Part shown: positions 42,716-51,821 of the stretch, one piece after another | Numbering within the stretch: the stretch's first letter is position 1 | Layout of the letters: each line of letters starts with the position of its first letter | From: Vreelandella malpeensis | Lineage (GTDB): Bacteria > Pseudomonadota > Gammaproteobacteria > Pseudomonadales > Halomonadaceae | Length of the DNA stretch: 64,000 nt | Assembly: GCF_020622355.1 (NCBI RefSeq) | Contig: NZ_WHVL01000007.1 | Span: 62,001 to 126,000, forward strand | Direction: 5' to 3' | Notes under the pieces: model-generated | What the model saw: only the letters and a program-made list of their open reading frames with translations | The model's database searches: none | What the model was told of the DNA's origin: nothing | Made by a program: the position numbers and the translations under genes

Positions 42716-43741
42716 ATGCTGAGCTTCGCGCTTGGAATCGGCACGCAAAACACCCAGGGCGACTGGCTGGAAATCTACTACCCGGCCCCGCTTCTCGCCC
42801 CCGACGCCGCCCTCGTGGCCGCCGCGCAGCAGGCGCTCGACGCCCCGGCCGGCACCCAGGCAGTCAGCTTTCTGCCCGAGCAGTGCCGGGCGCTGGCAGC
42901 GGCGCTTGGCGAGGCTGGCCACCCCGAGCAGGCGGCCATCGCCGAGGCGTTTGCCGAGAGCAAGCGCCCGCTGGTGGCCATGTTCATCGACACCGACCAG
43001 GCGCCGCAGAGCGTGCCCGAGGTGTATCTCAAGCTGCACCTGTTGTCGCATCGCCTGGTCAAGCCCCACGGCATCGACCTGACCGGCATGTTCGGCCTGC
43101 TGCGCAACGTCGCTTGGTCGAGCGAAGGCGCCATCGACATCGAAGAGCTGCCCGAACGCCACCTGAAGGCGCGCCTGGCGGGCCGCCCGCTCTCCGTGGA
43201 CTGCGTCGACAAGTTCCCCAAGATGACCGACTACGTGGTACCCACCGGCATTCGCATCGGCGACACCGCCCGCGTGCGCCTGGGAGCGTATCTGGGCGAA
43301 GGCACCACGGTGATGCACGAAGGCTTCGTCAACTTCAACGCCGGCACCGAAGGCCCGGGCATGATCGAAGGGCGCATCTCGGCGGGCGTGTTCGTCGGCA
43401 AGGGGTCGGATCTCGGCGGCGGCTGCTCGACCATGGGCACACTCTCCGGCGGTGGCAACATCGTCATCAAGGTGGGCGAAGGCTGCCTGATCGGTGCCAA
43501 TGCCGGCATCGGTATTCCGCTCGGTGATCGCTGCACCGTTGAAGCGGGGCTCTACGTCACCGCCGGCACCAAGATCACCTTGCTCGACGACGCCAGAAAC
43601 GAGGTCAAGACCGTCTCCGGGCGCGAGCTCGCTGGCCAAAACGATCTGCTGCTGCGCCGCAACTCGCAGACCGGCCGTGTGGAGTGCCTGACCAACAAGA
43701 GCGCCGTGGCGTTGAACGAGGCGCTGCATGCCCATAACTGA
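42716..43741 (+). CDS. dapD: Tetrahydrodipicolinate N-succinyltransferase
   Basis: Adds succinyl from succinyl-CoA to tetrahydrodipicolinate in the succinylase branch of lysine synthesis. 341 residues, the longer DapD form with a large N-terminal domain, as in Pseudomonas. The hexapeptide beta helix includes [41 protein letters not shown] and [21 protein letters not shown] at 42716 with AAAGGAAG upstream. It overlaps dapE by 14 bp. Confidence 0.96.
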   Translation: MLSFALGIGTQNTQGDWLEIYYPAPLLAPDAALVAAAQQALDAPAGTQAVSFLPEQCRALAAALGEAGHPEQAAIAEAFAESKRPLVAMFIDTDQAPQSVPEVYLKLHLLSHRLVKPHGIDLTGMFGLLRNVAWSSEGAIDIEELPERHLKARLAGRPLSVDCVDKFPKMTDYVVPTGIRIGDTARVRLGAYLGEGTTVMHEGFVNFNAGTEGPGMIEGRISAGVFVGKGSDLGGGCSTMGTLSGGGNIVIKVGEGCLIGANAGIGIPLGDRCTVEAGLYVTAGTKITLLDDARNEVKTVSGRELAGQNDLLLRRNSQTGRVECLTNKSAVALNEALHAHN

Positions 43742-44900
43742 GCCCACGGGCTTGTCGCCGACCCTGGCGCTGGCCTTCGATCTGTTGAGCCGCGCCTCGG
43801 TCACGCCGGACGACGAGGGCTGCCAGGCGGTGCTGATCGAACGCCTGGCGGCGCTCGACTTCCACATCGAGCGCCTGCCCTTCGGCGACGTGGAGAATTT
43901 CTGGGCGGTGCGCGGCCACCACGGCCCGGTGCTGGCGTTTGCCGGCCACACCGATGTGGTGCCGAGCGGCCCGCACACGAGCTGGGAATTCCCGCCGTTC
44001 TCGCCCTGCATCGATGACGCCGGCATGCTGTGCGGACGCGGCGCCGCCGACATGAAAGGCAGCCTTGCGGCGATGGTCACCGCCGTCGAGCGCTTCGTCG
44101 AGCGCGCCCCGGAGCACGACGGGCGCATCGCCTTTCTGATCACCTCCGACGAAGAGGGTCCGGCCATCGACGGTACCCGTGCGGTGGTCGAGCATCTGCG
44201 CGAGCGCAACGAGCGCCTGGATTACTGCATCGTCGGCGAACCCTCCTCTACCGCCACGCTTGGCGACGTGATCAAGAACGGTCGGCGCGGCTCGCTCGGC
44301 GGGGTGCTGCACGTCAAGGGCGTGCAGGGCCATGTCGCCTACCCGCACCTGGCGAAAAACCCCATCCACCAGGCGCTGCCGGCGCTCGAGGCGCTGACCC
44401 GCGAGCACTGGGACGCGGGCAACGACTTCTTCCCGGCGACCAGCTTCCAGATCTCCAACTTTCGCGCCGGCACCGGGGCCACCAACGTGATTCCCGGCGA
44501 GATCGAAGTGGTGTTCAACTTCCGCTACTCCACCGAGGTGACCTGCGAGCAGCTTAAGGCGCGCACCGAGGCGATCCTCGATGCCCACGGGCTCGACGCT
44601 CACATCGACTGGACGCTCAATGGCGAGCCGTTTCTCACCGCCGAGGGCGCGCTGGTCGATGCCGTGATGACCGGAGTGGAAGCGGTCACCGCGCAGCGTC
44701 CCGCGCTCTCGACCAGCGGCGGCACCTCGGACGGGCGCTTCATCGCCACGCTCGGCGCCCAAGTGGTCGAGCTCGGCCCTTTGAACGACACCATCCACAA
44801 GGTGAACGAGCGCGTACGCGCCGAGGATCTCGAGTCGCTCAGCCGCATCTACGAGGCCACGCTGGAAGCACTGTTCACACCGGCAGGGAGCACGCCATGA
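43728..44900 (+). CDS. dapE: Succinyl-diaminopimelate desuccinylase
   Basis: Di-zinc hydrolase that releases LL-diaminopimelate. 390 residues, M20 family. Metal and catalytic residues are in [14 protein letters not shown] (His, Asp), [13 protein letters not shown] (Asp), [15 protein letters not shown] (Glu pair) and near the C-terminus [16 protein letters not shown] (His). [13 protein letters not shown] is a family landmark. ATG at 43728 inside the end of dapD; the stop overlaps the next gene (ATGA). Confidence 0.97.
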   Translation: MPITEPTGLSPTLALAFDLLSRASVTPDDEGCQAVLIERLAALDFHIERLPFGDVENFWAVRGHHGPVLAFAGHTDVVPSGPHTSWEFPPFSPCIDDAGMLCGRGAADMKGSLAAMVTAVERFVERAPEHDGRIAFLITSDEEGPAIDGTRAVVEHLRERNERLDYCIVGEPSSTATLGDVIKNGRRGSLGGVLHVKGVQGHVAYPHLAKNPIHQALPALEALTREHWDAGNDFFPATSFQISNFRAGTGATNVIPGEIEVVFNFRYSTEVTCEQLKARTEAILDAHGLDAHIDWTLNGEPFLTAEGALVDAVMTGVEAVTAQRPALSTSGGTSDGRFIATLGAQVVELGPLNDTIHKVNERVRAEDLESLSRIYEATLEALFTPAGSTP

Positions 44901-45286
44901 GCGAACGCTTTCCGGACATCGAGGTGTATCTGAAAACCGTCGACCAGCACACCCTCGAGGCGTGGCTCGGCCAGACGCTTGCCACGAGTGCCCTGGCACC
45001 GGCGGGCAAGGGCAAGTGGAAGACACGCGGGCGACACCTCGATCACGACGTGCCAATCCTGCTGGTGGAGAAGGCCGCCGACGGCTTCGCGAGCCTCTGG
45101 TTCGACAGCCCCCACACGCCCTGGGAGGACGACCGCGCCTGCGCGCAGGCCGTCGCGAAGGCCTTGGGCGTGGAAGTGCGCTGCTCGCTGGGCGGCTGGC
45201 ACCCGGGCGACGACCCCGACGCCTTCTGGCAGGTGCTGGCGGACGGTCGCGAGCAGGCGATCACCTGGCCGGACTCCGGGCGCTGA
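44897..45286 (+). CDS. Conserved-looking protein of unknown function, coupled to dapE
   Basis: 129 residues. I do not recognise the family. It is soluble, acidic and Trp-rich: [14 protein letters not shown] and [15 protein letters not shown] are likely conserved patches. The start overlaps the dapE stop as ATGA, so translation is almost certainly coupled. It is the last gene before a strong hairpin, so it belongs to the dap operon. A role in lysine synthesis or peptidoglycan is only suggested by position. Confidence 0.8.
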   Translation: MSERFPDIEVYLKTVDQHTLEAWLGQTLATSALAPAGKGKWKTRGRHLDHDVPILLVEKAADGFASLWFDSPHTPWEDDRACAQAVAKALGVEVRCSLGGWHPGDDPDAFWQVLADGREQAITWPDSGR

Positions 45287-45301
45287 GCGACGCCCCAACG
45301 A

Positions 45302-45328
45302 CATCGGCCCCGCAAAGCGGGGCCGATG
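45302..45328 (+). terminator. Terminator-like hairpin between the dap operon and the cold-shock gene
   Basis: A perfect 12-bp stem (CATCGGCCCCGC with GCGGGGCCGATG) and a 3-nt loop, between two convergent genes. No U-tract on either strand, so it may act as a bidirectional barrier or mRNA stabiliser. Confidence 0.6.
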
Positions 45329-45353
45329 GCAGGGAGCGAGTCGTCTAAGCGAA

Positions 45354-45890
45354 CTACGATTCGATAATGCTCACGTCGTCGGCCTGCAGGCCGCGGTCGT
45401 TCTGGATCACGTGATAGCGCACGATCTGGCCCTCAGCCAGCATGCGCGGGCCACGGCCACGAATGGCGCGAAAGTGGACGAACACGTCCTCGCCATTATC
45501 GCGAGTGATGAAGCCGTAGCCCTTGTTGGTATTGAACCACTTCACCTCGCCCTCTTCGCGCCCGTCGTTGGGGTCGATCACGTCCTCGGGCTCCTCGTCC
45601 ACCATCGCGGCCGGCTGGCGAGCGGCGGGAACCGCACGCGCGTACTCGGCGGCGACGACCACCGGTGGCGCAAAAGCGGCCGCCGCGAGCGTGCCGACCA
45701 GCAGCATGATGAAGCTACCCAGCGCCACGGCGACATACACACCCGCCGTGCCGATGATGGCGAGTTCCGACAGCCACTGCTCGGCAAGCGGTGCGTCGGT
45801 CAGATGAACGAGACCGGCCAGCAGCAATGGCGTGGGCGCGGCGAGCAACACACTGATCAATAAACAGCGAACAACAACTTTTGGGTTCAT
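45354..45890 (-). CDS. Membrane-anchored cold-shock domain protein
   Basis: 178 residues. Two hydrophobic segments (about 7-29 and 43-73) are followed by a linker rich in Ala, Pro and acidic residues ([14 protein letters not shown]) and a C-terminal cold-shock domain. The nucleic-acid motifs are intact: RNP1 KGYGFI at 123-128 and RNP2 DVFVHF at 135-140, after GEVKWFN. It would tether single-stranded RNA or DNA binding to the inner membrane with the CSD in the cytoplasm (inference). ATG at 45890; a TTG at 45929 is also in frame. A TATAAT box lies 58 bp upstream. Confidence 0.85.
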   Translation of the reverse strand: MNPKVVVRCLLISVLLAAPTPLLLAGLVHLTDAPLAEQWLSELAIIGTAGVYVAVALGSFIMLLVGTLAAAAFAPPVVVAAEYARAVPAARQPAAMVDEEPEDVIDPNDGREEGEVKWFNTNKGYGFITRDNGEDVFVHFRAIRGRGPRMLAEGQIVRYHVIQNDRGLQADDVSIIES

Positions 45891-45947
45891 AGATGTTAAA
45901 AGCTCTCTTGTTGTAGAAGTACCAAACAAAGGAAAATACTCGAAGCG

Positions 45948-45953
45948 ATTATA
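45948..45953 (-). promoter_or_regulatory. -10 box for the membrane cold-shock gene
   Basis: A perfect TATAAT on the minus strand with TTATCG 17 bp upstream. It gives a leader of about 50 nt that is AT-rich for this genome, as is common for cold-regulated transcripts. Confidence 0.5.
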
Positions 45954-46008
45954 GCAACCCCTCTCATTGGCGATAAATGCTGATGCGAACTCGATTTAAA
46001 CCACACGC

Positions 46009-46039
46009 CGGGCAGGCTCGTTCACACCGAGCCTGCCCG
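46009..46039 (+). promoter_or_regulatory. Strong hairpin in the slyX leader
   Basis: A perfect 12-bp stem (CGGGCAGGCTCG with CGAGCCTGCCCG) and a 7-nt loop, ending 19 nt before the slyX ATG. It may protect the mRNA or affect slyX initiation; no terminator U-tract follows. Confidence 0.55.
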
Positions 46040-46058
46040 ACGAGGAAACGATCTTACC

Positions 46059-46307
46059 ATGCCCGATCACGCCACGCCTGCCACGCTCGACCAACGTCTC
46101 GAGGCACTGGAAACCAGGCTCGCCTACCAGGAGCACTGGCTGGATACCCTGGATCAGGCCGTCGCCCAGCAGGAGCGCCGGCTCGACAAGCTCGAACAGC
46201 TCAGTGCCCTGATGCGCGAACGACTGCGGGAGCAGCACCAGGCCCTAAGCGCCCAGAACGATGGCGGGGCACATCGCCTGGAAGACGACGTACCTCCGCA
46301 CTATTGA
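46059..46307 (+). CDS. slyX: SlyX family protein
   Basis: 82-residue acidic coiled-coil protein. The N-terminal part (LDQRLEALETRLAYQEHWLD, LDQAVAQQERRLDKLEQ) is a heptad-like helix, and it ends in the family signature PPHY. The function is unknown; E. coli slyX lies near slyD and was once linked to lysis by phage PhiX174. ATG at 46059 with GAGGAAACG upstream. Confidence 0.9.
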   Translation: MPDHATPATLDQRLEALETRLAYQEHWLDTLDQAVAQQERRLDKLEQLSALMRERLREQHQALSAQNDGGAHRLEDDVPPHY

Positions 46308-46351
46308 TCTGTCGGTGAGGTTTACAGCGACATCGAGCGCGGTTTATCAGA

Positions 46352-46792
46352 TCACTCGGACTCGTCCACCACGGCTGCGCCGTACAGGCGCCGGTACTCC
46401 TCGGGCAGGCGCTTGGGTCGGCCGGTGGAGAGTGCCACGCAGGCAAAGCGCGTGCGGGCGGCGAGCAGCGTGCGGGCCTCACCCGCGCGCTTGAGCTCGA
46501 ATCGCCGGGTGAGGCTCGTGCGTCCGTCGCAGGCGACAATCCAGGTGGCCAACACCAGCGCGTCACCCGCAAAGGCCGGAGAAAGGTAGTCGAGCTCGTG
46601 GCGATGTACCACCATCGCCCGATCGAGCGCCCGATAACGGGCCAGATCCAGCCCCAGCGCCTCGGAGTGGGCCCAACTGATCTGCTCGACCCAGCGCAGG
46701 TATTCGCCGTTGTTGACGTGTCCAAAGGCGTCGATCGCCGACTCCTCGACGACGATCTCGAGCGTGAAGGGCGTCGGCAGACCCCACTCCAT
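46352..46792 (-). CDS. Acyl-CoA thioesterase (YbgC/FcbC type)
   Basis: 146-residue single hotdog-fold thioesterase. IVVEESAIDAFGHVNNGEYLRW contains the family motif with Asp at the expected catalytic position, and AMVVHRHELDYLSPAFAGD follows. Substrate unknown. I chose ATG 46792, which has AAGGAG 5 nt upstream, over an in-frame ATG at 46813. It lies beside rlmI on the same strand with no evident functional link. Confidence 0.82.
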   Translation of the reverse strand: MEWGLPTPFTLEIVVEESAIDAFGHVNNGEYLRWVEQISWAHSEALGLDLARYRALDRAMVVHRHELDYLSPAFAGDALVLATWIVACDGRTSLTRRFELKRAGEARTLLAARTRFACVALSTGRPKRLPEEYRRLYGAAVVDESE

Positions 46793-46822
46793 GGGTACTC
46801 CTTGCGGGCTCATAGGGCAGGA

Positions 46823-48031
46823 TCAGTCGCGGTAGACGCGCACGCCCAGCGCCTTGAGGTAGGCGGTTTCGGGAATCGCCGGATGCACCGGGTGATCCGG
46901 CCCCTGGTGGCCCTGGAAAATGAGCTGGCCGTGGCGGTCCTGGTGGCGCACTGCGCCGCGCACCACGTCGACCAGCCGGTCGTGCGCCAGGTGCATCGAG
47001 CAGGAGGCCGACAGCAGCAGGCCATCGCGGCCCAACAGGCGCATCGCCTCGCGGTTGAGCCGTGCGTAGGCGCGCTCGCCGTTGGGAATGTCCTTGCGCT
47101 TCTTGATGAACGCCGGCGGGTCGAGGATCACCACGTCGAACTGCTCGCCGTCGGCCTTGAGCGCGGCTAGCGCCTCGAAAGCATCGCCTTCGCCGATGGC
47201 GACCTGCTCCTGCACACCGTTGAGCTCGGCGTTGCGCGCCACCTGCTCGAGCGCCTTGCTTGATGCGTCCACGCAGAGCACCTCGGAGGCGCCGCTGGCC
47301 GCCGCCTGCACGCCCCAGCCGCCCACGTAGCTGAACACGTCCAGCACCCGCTTGCCCGCCACCTGGGCGTTGAGCCAGGCGCGGTTGACGCGGTGGTCAT
47401 AGAACCAGCCGGTCTTCTGGCCGTCGAGCACCGGCACCGCGAAGCGCACGCCGTTCTCCTCGATCAGTACCTCGTCGGGGAGCACGCCCTTGGCGACTTC
47501 GACCTGGGCCTCCAGCCCCTCCTGGCGACGCCCGCCGGTATCGTTGCGAAACACGATCACCTCGGGCTTGATCACCTTCTCGAGCGCGTCGACGATCTCG
47601 TCGGCCAGCGCCTGCATACCAGCGGTGTTGAGTTGCACCACCAGCACGTCGCCGAAGCGGTCGATGACCAGCCCCGGCAGCAGGTCACCCTCGCCGTGGA
47701 TCAGGCGGTAGAAGGGCTTGTCGAACATCCGCTGGCGCAGCGCCAGCGCCTGGTTGAAGCGGTGGACGAACAGCGAGCGGTCCAGGCGCATCTCCGGATC
47801 ACGCGACATGATGCGCGCGCTGATCAGGGAGTGCGGGTTCACGTAGGCGACCCCCAGGGCCTTGCCGTTGGAGGCCTCGATCAGCGCGGCCTCGCCGGCG
47901 GCGAACTCCTTGAGCGGGGTCGCCTTGGTATCCACCTCGTTGGAGTAGATCCAAAGATGCCCCGCCTTCAGGCGGCGATCGGCATTCTTGTTCAAGCGCA
48001 GGCGTTGGGTCACAGGTCTCTCCAAAAGCAT
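46823..48031 (-). CDS. rlmI: 23S rRNA m5C methyltransferase RlmI-like
   Basis: SAM-dependent methyltransferase that in E. coli modifies C1962 of 23S rRNA. 402 residues. N-terminal PUA domain (RLKAGHLWIYSNEV), SAM site VLDVFSYVGGWGVQAAASGA, then VVILDPPAFIKKRKDI and the catalytic-cysteine region SASCSMHLAHD. ATG at 48031; a TTG six bases upstream is also possible. No strong ribosome site is visible for either. Confidence 0.92.
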   Translation of the reverse strand: MLLERPVTQRLRLNKNADRRLKAGHLWIYSNEVDTKATPLKEFAAGEAALIEASNGKALGVAYVNPHSLISARIMSRDPEMRLDRSLFVHRFNQALALRQRMFDKPFYRLIHGEGDLLPGLVIDRFGDVLVVQLNTAGMQALADEIVDALEKVIKPEVIVFRNDTGGRRQEGLEAQVEVAKGVLPDEVLIEENGVRFAVPVLDGQKTGWFYDHRVNRAWLNAQVAGKRVLDVFSYVGGWGVQAAASGASEVLCVDASSKALEQVARNAELNGVQEQVAIGEGDAFEALAALKADGEQFDVVILDPPAFIKKRKDIPNGERAYARLNREAMRLLGRDGLLLSASCSMHLAHDRLVDVVRGAVRHQDRHGQLIFQGHQGPDHPVHPAIPETAYLKALGVRVYRD

Positions 48032-48052
48032 CGGCAAAGCATGAGGTTGAGT

Positions 48053-48871
48053 TTAACGCTGGCAGCCCGGACAGAAAACACTCGCCCGCTGGCCCAGGGT
48101 AATACGTTTGAGCCGCGTGTGGCAGCGCGGGCACGGCTGGTCGTGGCGCCCGTAGACGTTGAGCCGCTGGGCGAAGTAGCCGGGCTCGCCCTGGCCGCTG
48201 ACGAAGTCGCGAAGGGTCGTGCCACCCTGGGTGATGGCGGCGGCCAGCACCTCCTTGACCGCCGTCGCCAGATGATCGTAGCGCGCCCGCGAGATGCGCC
48301 CGGCGCTTCGGCGCGGATCGATCCCGGCGATGAACAGCGCCTCGGTGGCGTAGATGTTGCCCGCCCCGACCACCACCTTGTTGTCCATCAGAAACGGCTT
48401 GACCGCCACCCGCTTGCCGCGCGACAGCCGGTAGAGCCACTCGCCGTCGAAGGCCTCGCCCAAGGGCTCCGGGCCCAGATGAACGAGGCGCGGGTCACGG
48501 GTTTCGTCACCTTGCTGCCAGTCGACGAAGCCGAAGCGGCGCGGATCGTGGTAGCGAAGCACCGAGCCCTCGTCGGTGATCACGTCGACGTGATCGTGCT
48601 TCTTGGGCGTGTCGCCCACACGGGCGATACGCAGGCTGCCGGACATGCCCAGATGCCAGAGCAGCGTCCCCTGCCCTTCGATCGGCAGGCGCAGGTACTT
48701 GGCCCGCCGAGTGATCGAACCGACCCGAGCACCCACCAGACGCGCCTCGAGGTCTTCTGGTACCGGCACCCGCAGGCGGCGATTGCGCACGCGCACTTCG
48801 GTGATCTCGCGCCCTTCGAGGTAGGGTGCGATACCGCGACGGGTGGTTTCGACCTCGGGCAGTTCGGGCAT
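48053..48871 (-). CDS. mutM: Formamidopyrimidine-DNA glycosylase
   Basis: Removes 8-oxoguanine and formamidopyrimidines from DNA. 272 residues. The start must be ATG 48871 so that the catalytic proline follows Met (PELPEVET); GAGGTG lies upstream. The H2TH region contains [18 protein letters not shown], and the C-terminal zinc finger is [21 protein letters not shown] plus PGCQ (four cysteines). Its upstream region carries a hairpin (48906-48926) and an AT-rich tandem repeat, both unusual here. Confidence 0.97.
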   Translation of the reverse strand: MPELPEVETTRRGIAPYLEGREITEVRVRNRRLRVPVPEDLEARLVGARVGSITRRAKYLRLPIEGQGTLLWHLGMSGSLRIARVGDTPKKHDHVDVITDEGSVLRYHDPRRFGFVDWQQGDETRDPRLVHLGPEPLGEAFDGEWLYRLSRGKRVAVKPFLMDNKVVVGAGNIYATEALFIAGIDPRRSAGRISRARYDHLATAVKEVLAAAITQGGTTLRDFVSGQGEPGYFAQRLNVYGRHDQPCPRCHTRLKRITLGQRASVFCPGCQR

Positions 48872-48905
48872 GGGGCACCTCATGATGGCCATCGATCATG
48901 ACGGT

Positions 48906-48926
48906 GGCGTGGCGGCTTGCCACGCC
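48906..48926 (-). promoter_or_regulatory. Hairpin in the mutM leader
   Basis: GGCGTGGC pairs with GCCACGCC around a 5-nt loop, 34 nt upstream of the mutM ATG. It would form in the 5' leader if transcription starts in the AT-rich repeat above it. Confidence 0.45.
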
Positions 48927-48938
48927 GGATGTATAGAT

Positions 48939-48980
48939 ACAGATATGCAAATACAGATATGCAAATACAAATATATAAAT
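48939..48980. repeat. AT-rich 14-bp tandem repeat upstream of mutM
   Basis: Three consecutive 14-bp units: ACAGATATGCAAAT twice (48939-48952, 48953-48966), then the variant ACAAATATATAAAT (48967-48980), followed by the partial ACAAAG. About 20-30% GC in an otherwise GC-rich region. It lies between the rpmG terminator and mutM. Confidence 0.85.
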
Positions 48981-48983
48981 ACA

Positions 48984-49010
48984 AAGACCCGGCTTTCAGG
49001 GCCGGGTCTT
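48984..49010 (-). terminator. Terminator after rpmG
   Basis: AAGACCCGGC pairs with GCCGGGTCTT around a 7-nt loop; on the minus strand a T-rich stretch (TTGTATTTATAT) follows. It lies 45 nt after the rpmG stop. Confidence 0.85.
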
Positions 49011-49054
49011 CGACAGGCGCTCGCCTGCGGTGAAAGCCGATCATGCAACCGAGG

Positions 49055-49210
49055 TTACTTGATCTTGGCTTCCTTGTAGATCACGTGCTTGCGGACCACC
49101 GGATCGTACTTCTTGAACTCGAACTTGTCGGGGGTGTTCCGCTTGTTCTTGTCGGTGGTGTAGAAATGGCCGGTACCGGCGCTGGATACCAGACGAATCT
49201 TGTCGCGCAT
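49055..49210 (-). CDS. rpmG: 50S ribosomal protein L33
   Basis: 51-residue basic ribosomal protein, translation [20 protein letters not shown] followed by [18 protein letters not shown] and ending EAKIK. This is a cysteine-free L33 form. ATG at 49210. It follows rpmB by 47 bp, the conserved rpmB-rpmG order, and ends before a terminator. Confidence 0.97.
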   Translation of the reverse strand: MRDKIRLVSSAGTGHFYTTDKNKRNTPDKFEFKKYDPVVRKHVIYKEAKIK

Positions 49211-49257
49211 GGTTCAATCTCCCAGAATAGGTCGCTAACAGATGGCGTTGAGCGTGC

Positions 49258-49494
49258 TTAGATGGCGTCGCCGCGCTTGCGGATGTCGGCCAGCACGGTT
49301 TCGATGCCTTTCTTGTCGATGATGCGCATGCCCTTGGAAGAGACGCGCAGCTTCACGAAACGGTTCTCGGATTCGACCCAGAAACGGTGCGTGTGCAGGT
49401 TCGGCAAGAAACGACGACGCGTCTTACGCTGGGAGTGTGAAACGTTGTTACCAGTTACCGGACGCTTGCCGGTAACCTGACATACTTTGGACAT
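49258..49494 (-). CDS. rpmB: 50S ribosomal protein L28
   Basis: 78 residues, starting [20 protein letters not shown] and containing [18 protein letters not shown], typical of L28. ATG at 49494; the open frame upstream adds unrelated sequence. A good promoter lies at 49632-49660. Confidence 0.98.
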   Translation of the reverse strand: MSKVCQVTGKRPVTGNNVSHSQRKTRRRFLPNLHTHRFWVESENRFVKLRVSSKGMRIIDKKGIETVLADIRKRGDAI

Positions 49495-49631
49495 GAGAGC
49501 CTCCAACCGCTTGGCCAGGGTATAAGCCTGAGTGTTCAAAACTGTCGGGCAAACCGGAAGGGAGGGAGTCGACGCAGTTAAGGCCTAGCTGTACCCAGAT
49601 CCGTTATTCAACCCAAGTTTAAAGGTGGCAC

Positions 49632-49660
49632 TTTATACCAGAGCGACCACCCGGCGGCAA
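49632..49660 (-). promoter_or_regulatory. Promoter for rpmB-rpmG
   Basis: On the minus strand TTGCCG (49655-49660), a 17-bp spacer and TATAAA (49632-49637). It gives a leader of about 130 nt before rpmB. Confidence 0.65.
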
Positions 49661-49720
49661 GCAAAAGCGTGCCCGAAGCGGCAAAAAGACCCGCTTGGCG
49701 GTCGAACGTCCGGCTTTTGG

Positions 49721-50398
49721 TTATAGCCAGCCGCGCTCGGCAAAAGAGATCACATCGGCATCACCCACCACGAAGTGGTCGAGCACGCGCACGTCGAAAA
49801 GCCCCAGCGCCTGGCTCAGGCGCTCGGTGATTCGCCGGTCGGCGTCGCTTGGCTCGGCTACCCCGGAGGGGTGGTTGTGCGCCAGAATCACGGCGCCGGC
49901 GTTGAGCTCCAGCGCCCGCTTGGCAACGTCGCGTGGATAGACCGATGCGCTGTCCAGTGTACCGCGAAACAGCGCCTCGTAGCGAATGATTCGATGCTGG
50001 GTATCCAGAAACAGCACCGCGAACTCCTCGTGGCCGAGGTGTCTGAGCTGCGAGCGCAGGTAGTGACGCACCAGCGCCGGGGAGGTCAAGGCGTTTCCTC
50101 GGGCGAGCTGGGCAGCCAGGTGGCGCCGCGAAAGCTCGAGGGTCGCCTGAAGCTGGGCGAACTTGGCCGCGCCTAGCCCGTGGGCCTGACAGAAAGCGCT
50201 CTGGTTCGCCTCCAGCAAGGGGCGCAGGCCGCCGAAGCGGGAAAGCAGGTCGCGGGCCAGGTCGACCGCCGAGCGGCCCTTCACGCCAACGCGCAGAAAG
50301 ATCGCCAGAAGCTCCGCGTCGGAGAGCGCCTGGGCACCCAGCGTCAGCAGCTTTTCCCGCGGGCGCTCGCCCTCGGGCCAGTGATTGATCCCCATCAC
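49721..50398 (-). CDS. radC: RadC family protein (JAMM/MPN+ domain)
   Basis: 225 residues. An N-terminal helix-hairpin-helix-like region ([20 protein letters not shown]) and a C-terminal JAMM metalloprotease-like domain with the zinc motif [16 protein letters not shown]. The old link to DNA repair was withdrawn; the role is unknown. ATG at 50398. Divergent from coaBC, sharing a mirror-symmetric control region. Confidence 0.94.
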   Translation of the reverse strand: MMGINHWPEGERPREKLLTLGAQALSDAELLAIFLRVGVKGRSAVDLARDLLSRFGGLRPLLEANQSAFCQAHGLGAAKFAQLQATLELSRRHLAAQLARGNALTSPALVRHYLRSQLRHLGHEEFAVLFLDTQHRIIRYEALFRGTLDSASVYPRDVAKRALELNAGAVILAHNHPSGVAEPSDADRRITERLSQALGLFDVRVLDHFVVGDADVISFAERGWL

Positions 50399-50432
50399 CT
50401 CCCCCCCCCACTGTCCAAATCAAACCTCGATA

Positions 50433-50500
50433 CTCACCATACCTTGCCTGGAAGGCGGCGGGCAAATCTGCCAAAAGAGGCGCCCGAATGGTATGGTGAG
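50433..50500. promoter_or_regulatory. Mirror-symmetric divergent promoter region of radC and coaBC
   Basis: CTCACCATACC at 50433-50443 is the exact inverse of GGTATGGTGAG at 50490-50500. The centre holds GGCA-AATC-TGCC at 50461-50472 with the same axis (50466.5). Each arm supplies TATGGT, a plausible -10, pointing outward, with a TGCC-containing hexamer 17 bp inward (50469-50474 plus; 50459-50464 minus). Confidence 0.55.
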
Positions 50501-50555
50501 CACCTTTGGAGCGGGCTCGGCGCCCGGCTCGAGCGGGTCTCATCGTGGAGTGAAC

Positions 50556-51821
50556 ATGGCTTCGAACCAGGCATGGCCAAGCGCATCGCTTGTCGGCAAG
50601 CGTATCCTTCTCGGCGTCAGTGCCGGCATTGCCGCCTACAAGAGCGCCCAGATCGTCCGGCTGATCAAGCAGGCCGGCGGCGAGGTACGCGTGGTGATGA
50701 CCGACGGCGCCCAGGCGTTCATCACGCCGCTCACCTTGCAAGCCCTCTCCGGCGAGGCGGTGCGCACGTCGCTTCTGGACCCGGCGGCGGAGGCCGGCAT
50801 GGGGCATATCGAGCTCGCCCGCTGGGCGGACGCGCTGCTCGTCGCCCCGGCCACAGCGGATCTGATCGCCCGGCTCGTTCACGGCCTGGCGGATGACCTG
50901 CTCACCACCTTGAGCCTGGCCTGCGAGGCGCCCCGGCTGATCGCCCCGGCCATGAACCAGGCGATGTGGCGCCACCCGGCGAGCCGGCGCAACGCCTCCC
51001 TGCTCGGTGAGGATGGCTGGCAGGTGATCGGCCCCGCCGCCGGCGAGCAGGCCTGCGGCGATGTCGGCCCCGGACGCATGAGCGAACCCGAGGCGATTGT
51101 CGAGGCCCTCGCCCGACGCCTCGCCCCACCGACGACGACGCCCCGCCCGCGTGCGGTGATCACCGCCGGCCCCACCCGCGAGGCGCTCGACCCGGTGCGC
51201 TATCTCTCCAACCACAGCTCCGGCAAGATGGGCTACGCGCTGGCCGCCACCGCGGTGGAAGCGGGGTTCGATACCACGCTGATCAGCGGCCCGGTCAACC
51301 TGGCCACCCCGCCGGGCGTCACCCGCCTCGACGTGGAGAGTGCCCTCGAGATGCATGAGCAGGCGCTGCGTCTCGCCCCAAAGGCGGCACTGTTCATCGG
51401 CTGCGCCGCCGTGGCTGACTACCGCGCCGAGCACGCCGCCGAGCACAAGCTCAAGAAGGTGGATGAAGGCGACACGCTCACCCTGACCCTCACCAAAAAT
51501 CCGGACATCATCGCCGCCGTAGCCGCCCTCGAGCCTGGCGAGCGTCCCTTCGTGGTGGGCTTCGCCGCCGAGACCCGGGATGTTTCCCGCTACGCCACCG
51601 ACAAGCTCGCCCGCAAGAACCTCGATCTCGTGGTGGCCAACGACGTGGCACGCCAAGGCCTCGGTTTCGGCAGCGACGACAACGCCGCGATGCTTTTCTG
51701 GCGCACCCCGGCGGGCATCGAGAGCCTCGATGCAAAGGCGCAGCCCAAGCGCGCGCTGGCACGCCTGATCATCGACCACGCCCTTTCATTGACCGTCAAC
51801 CCCGATGGAGCCGCTCCATGA
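50556..51821 (+). CDS. coaBC: Phosphopantothenoylcysteine decarboxylase / phosphopantothenate-cysteine ligase
   Basis: Two steps of coenzyme A synthesis in one protein, 421 residues. The N-terminal CoaC flavoprotein half has [17 protein letters not shown] [20 protein letters not shown], the [19 protein letters not shown] region and [12 protein letters not shown]. The C-terminal CoaB half begins [19 protein letters not shown] with KLKK and KNPDIIA further on. ATG at 50556 with GGAG upstream. The stop overlaps dut (ATGA). Confidence 0.97.
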   Translation: MASNQAWPSASLVGKRILLGVSAGIAAYKSAQIVRLIKQAGGEVRVVMTDGAQAFITPLTLQALSGEAVRTSLLDPAAEAGMGHIELARWADALLVAPATADLIARLVHGLADDLLTTLSLACEAPRLIAPAMNQAMWRHPASRRNASLLGEDGWQVIGPAAGEQACGDVGPGRMSEPEAIVEALARRLAPPTTTPRPRAVITAGPTREALDPVRYLSNHSSGKMGYALAATAVEAGFDTTLISGPVNLATPPGVTRLDVESALEMHEQALRLAPKAALFIGCAAVADYRAEHAAEHKLKKVDEGDTLTLTLTKNPDIIAAVAALEPGERPFVVGFAAETRDVSRYATDKLARKNLDLVVANDVARQGLGFGSDDNAAMLFWRTPAGIESLDAKAQPKRALARLIIDHALSLTVNPDGAAP

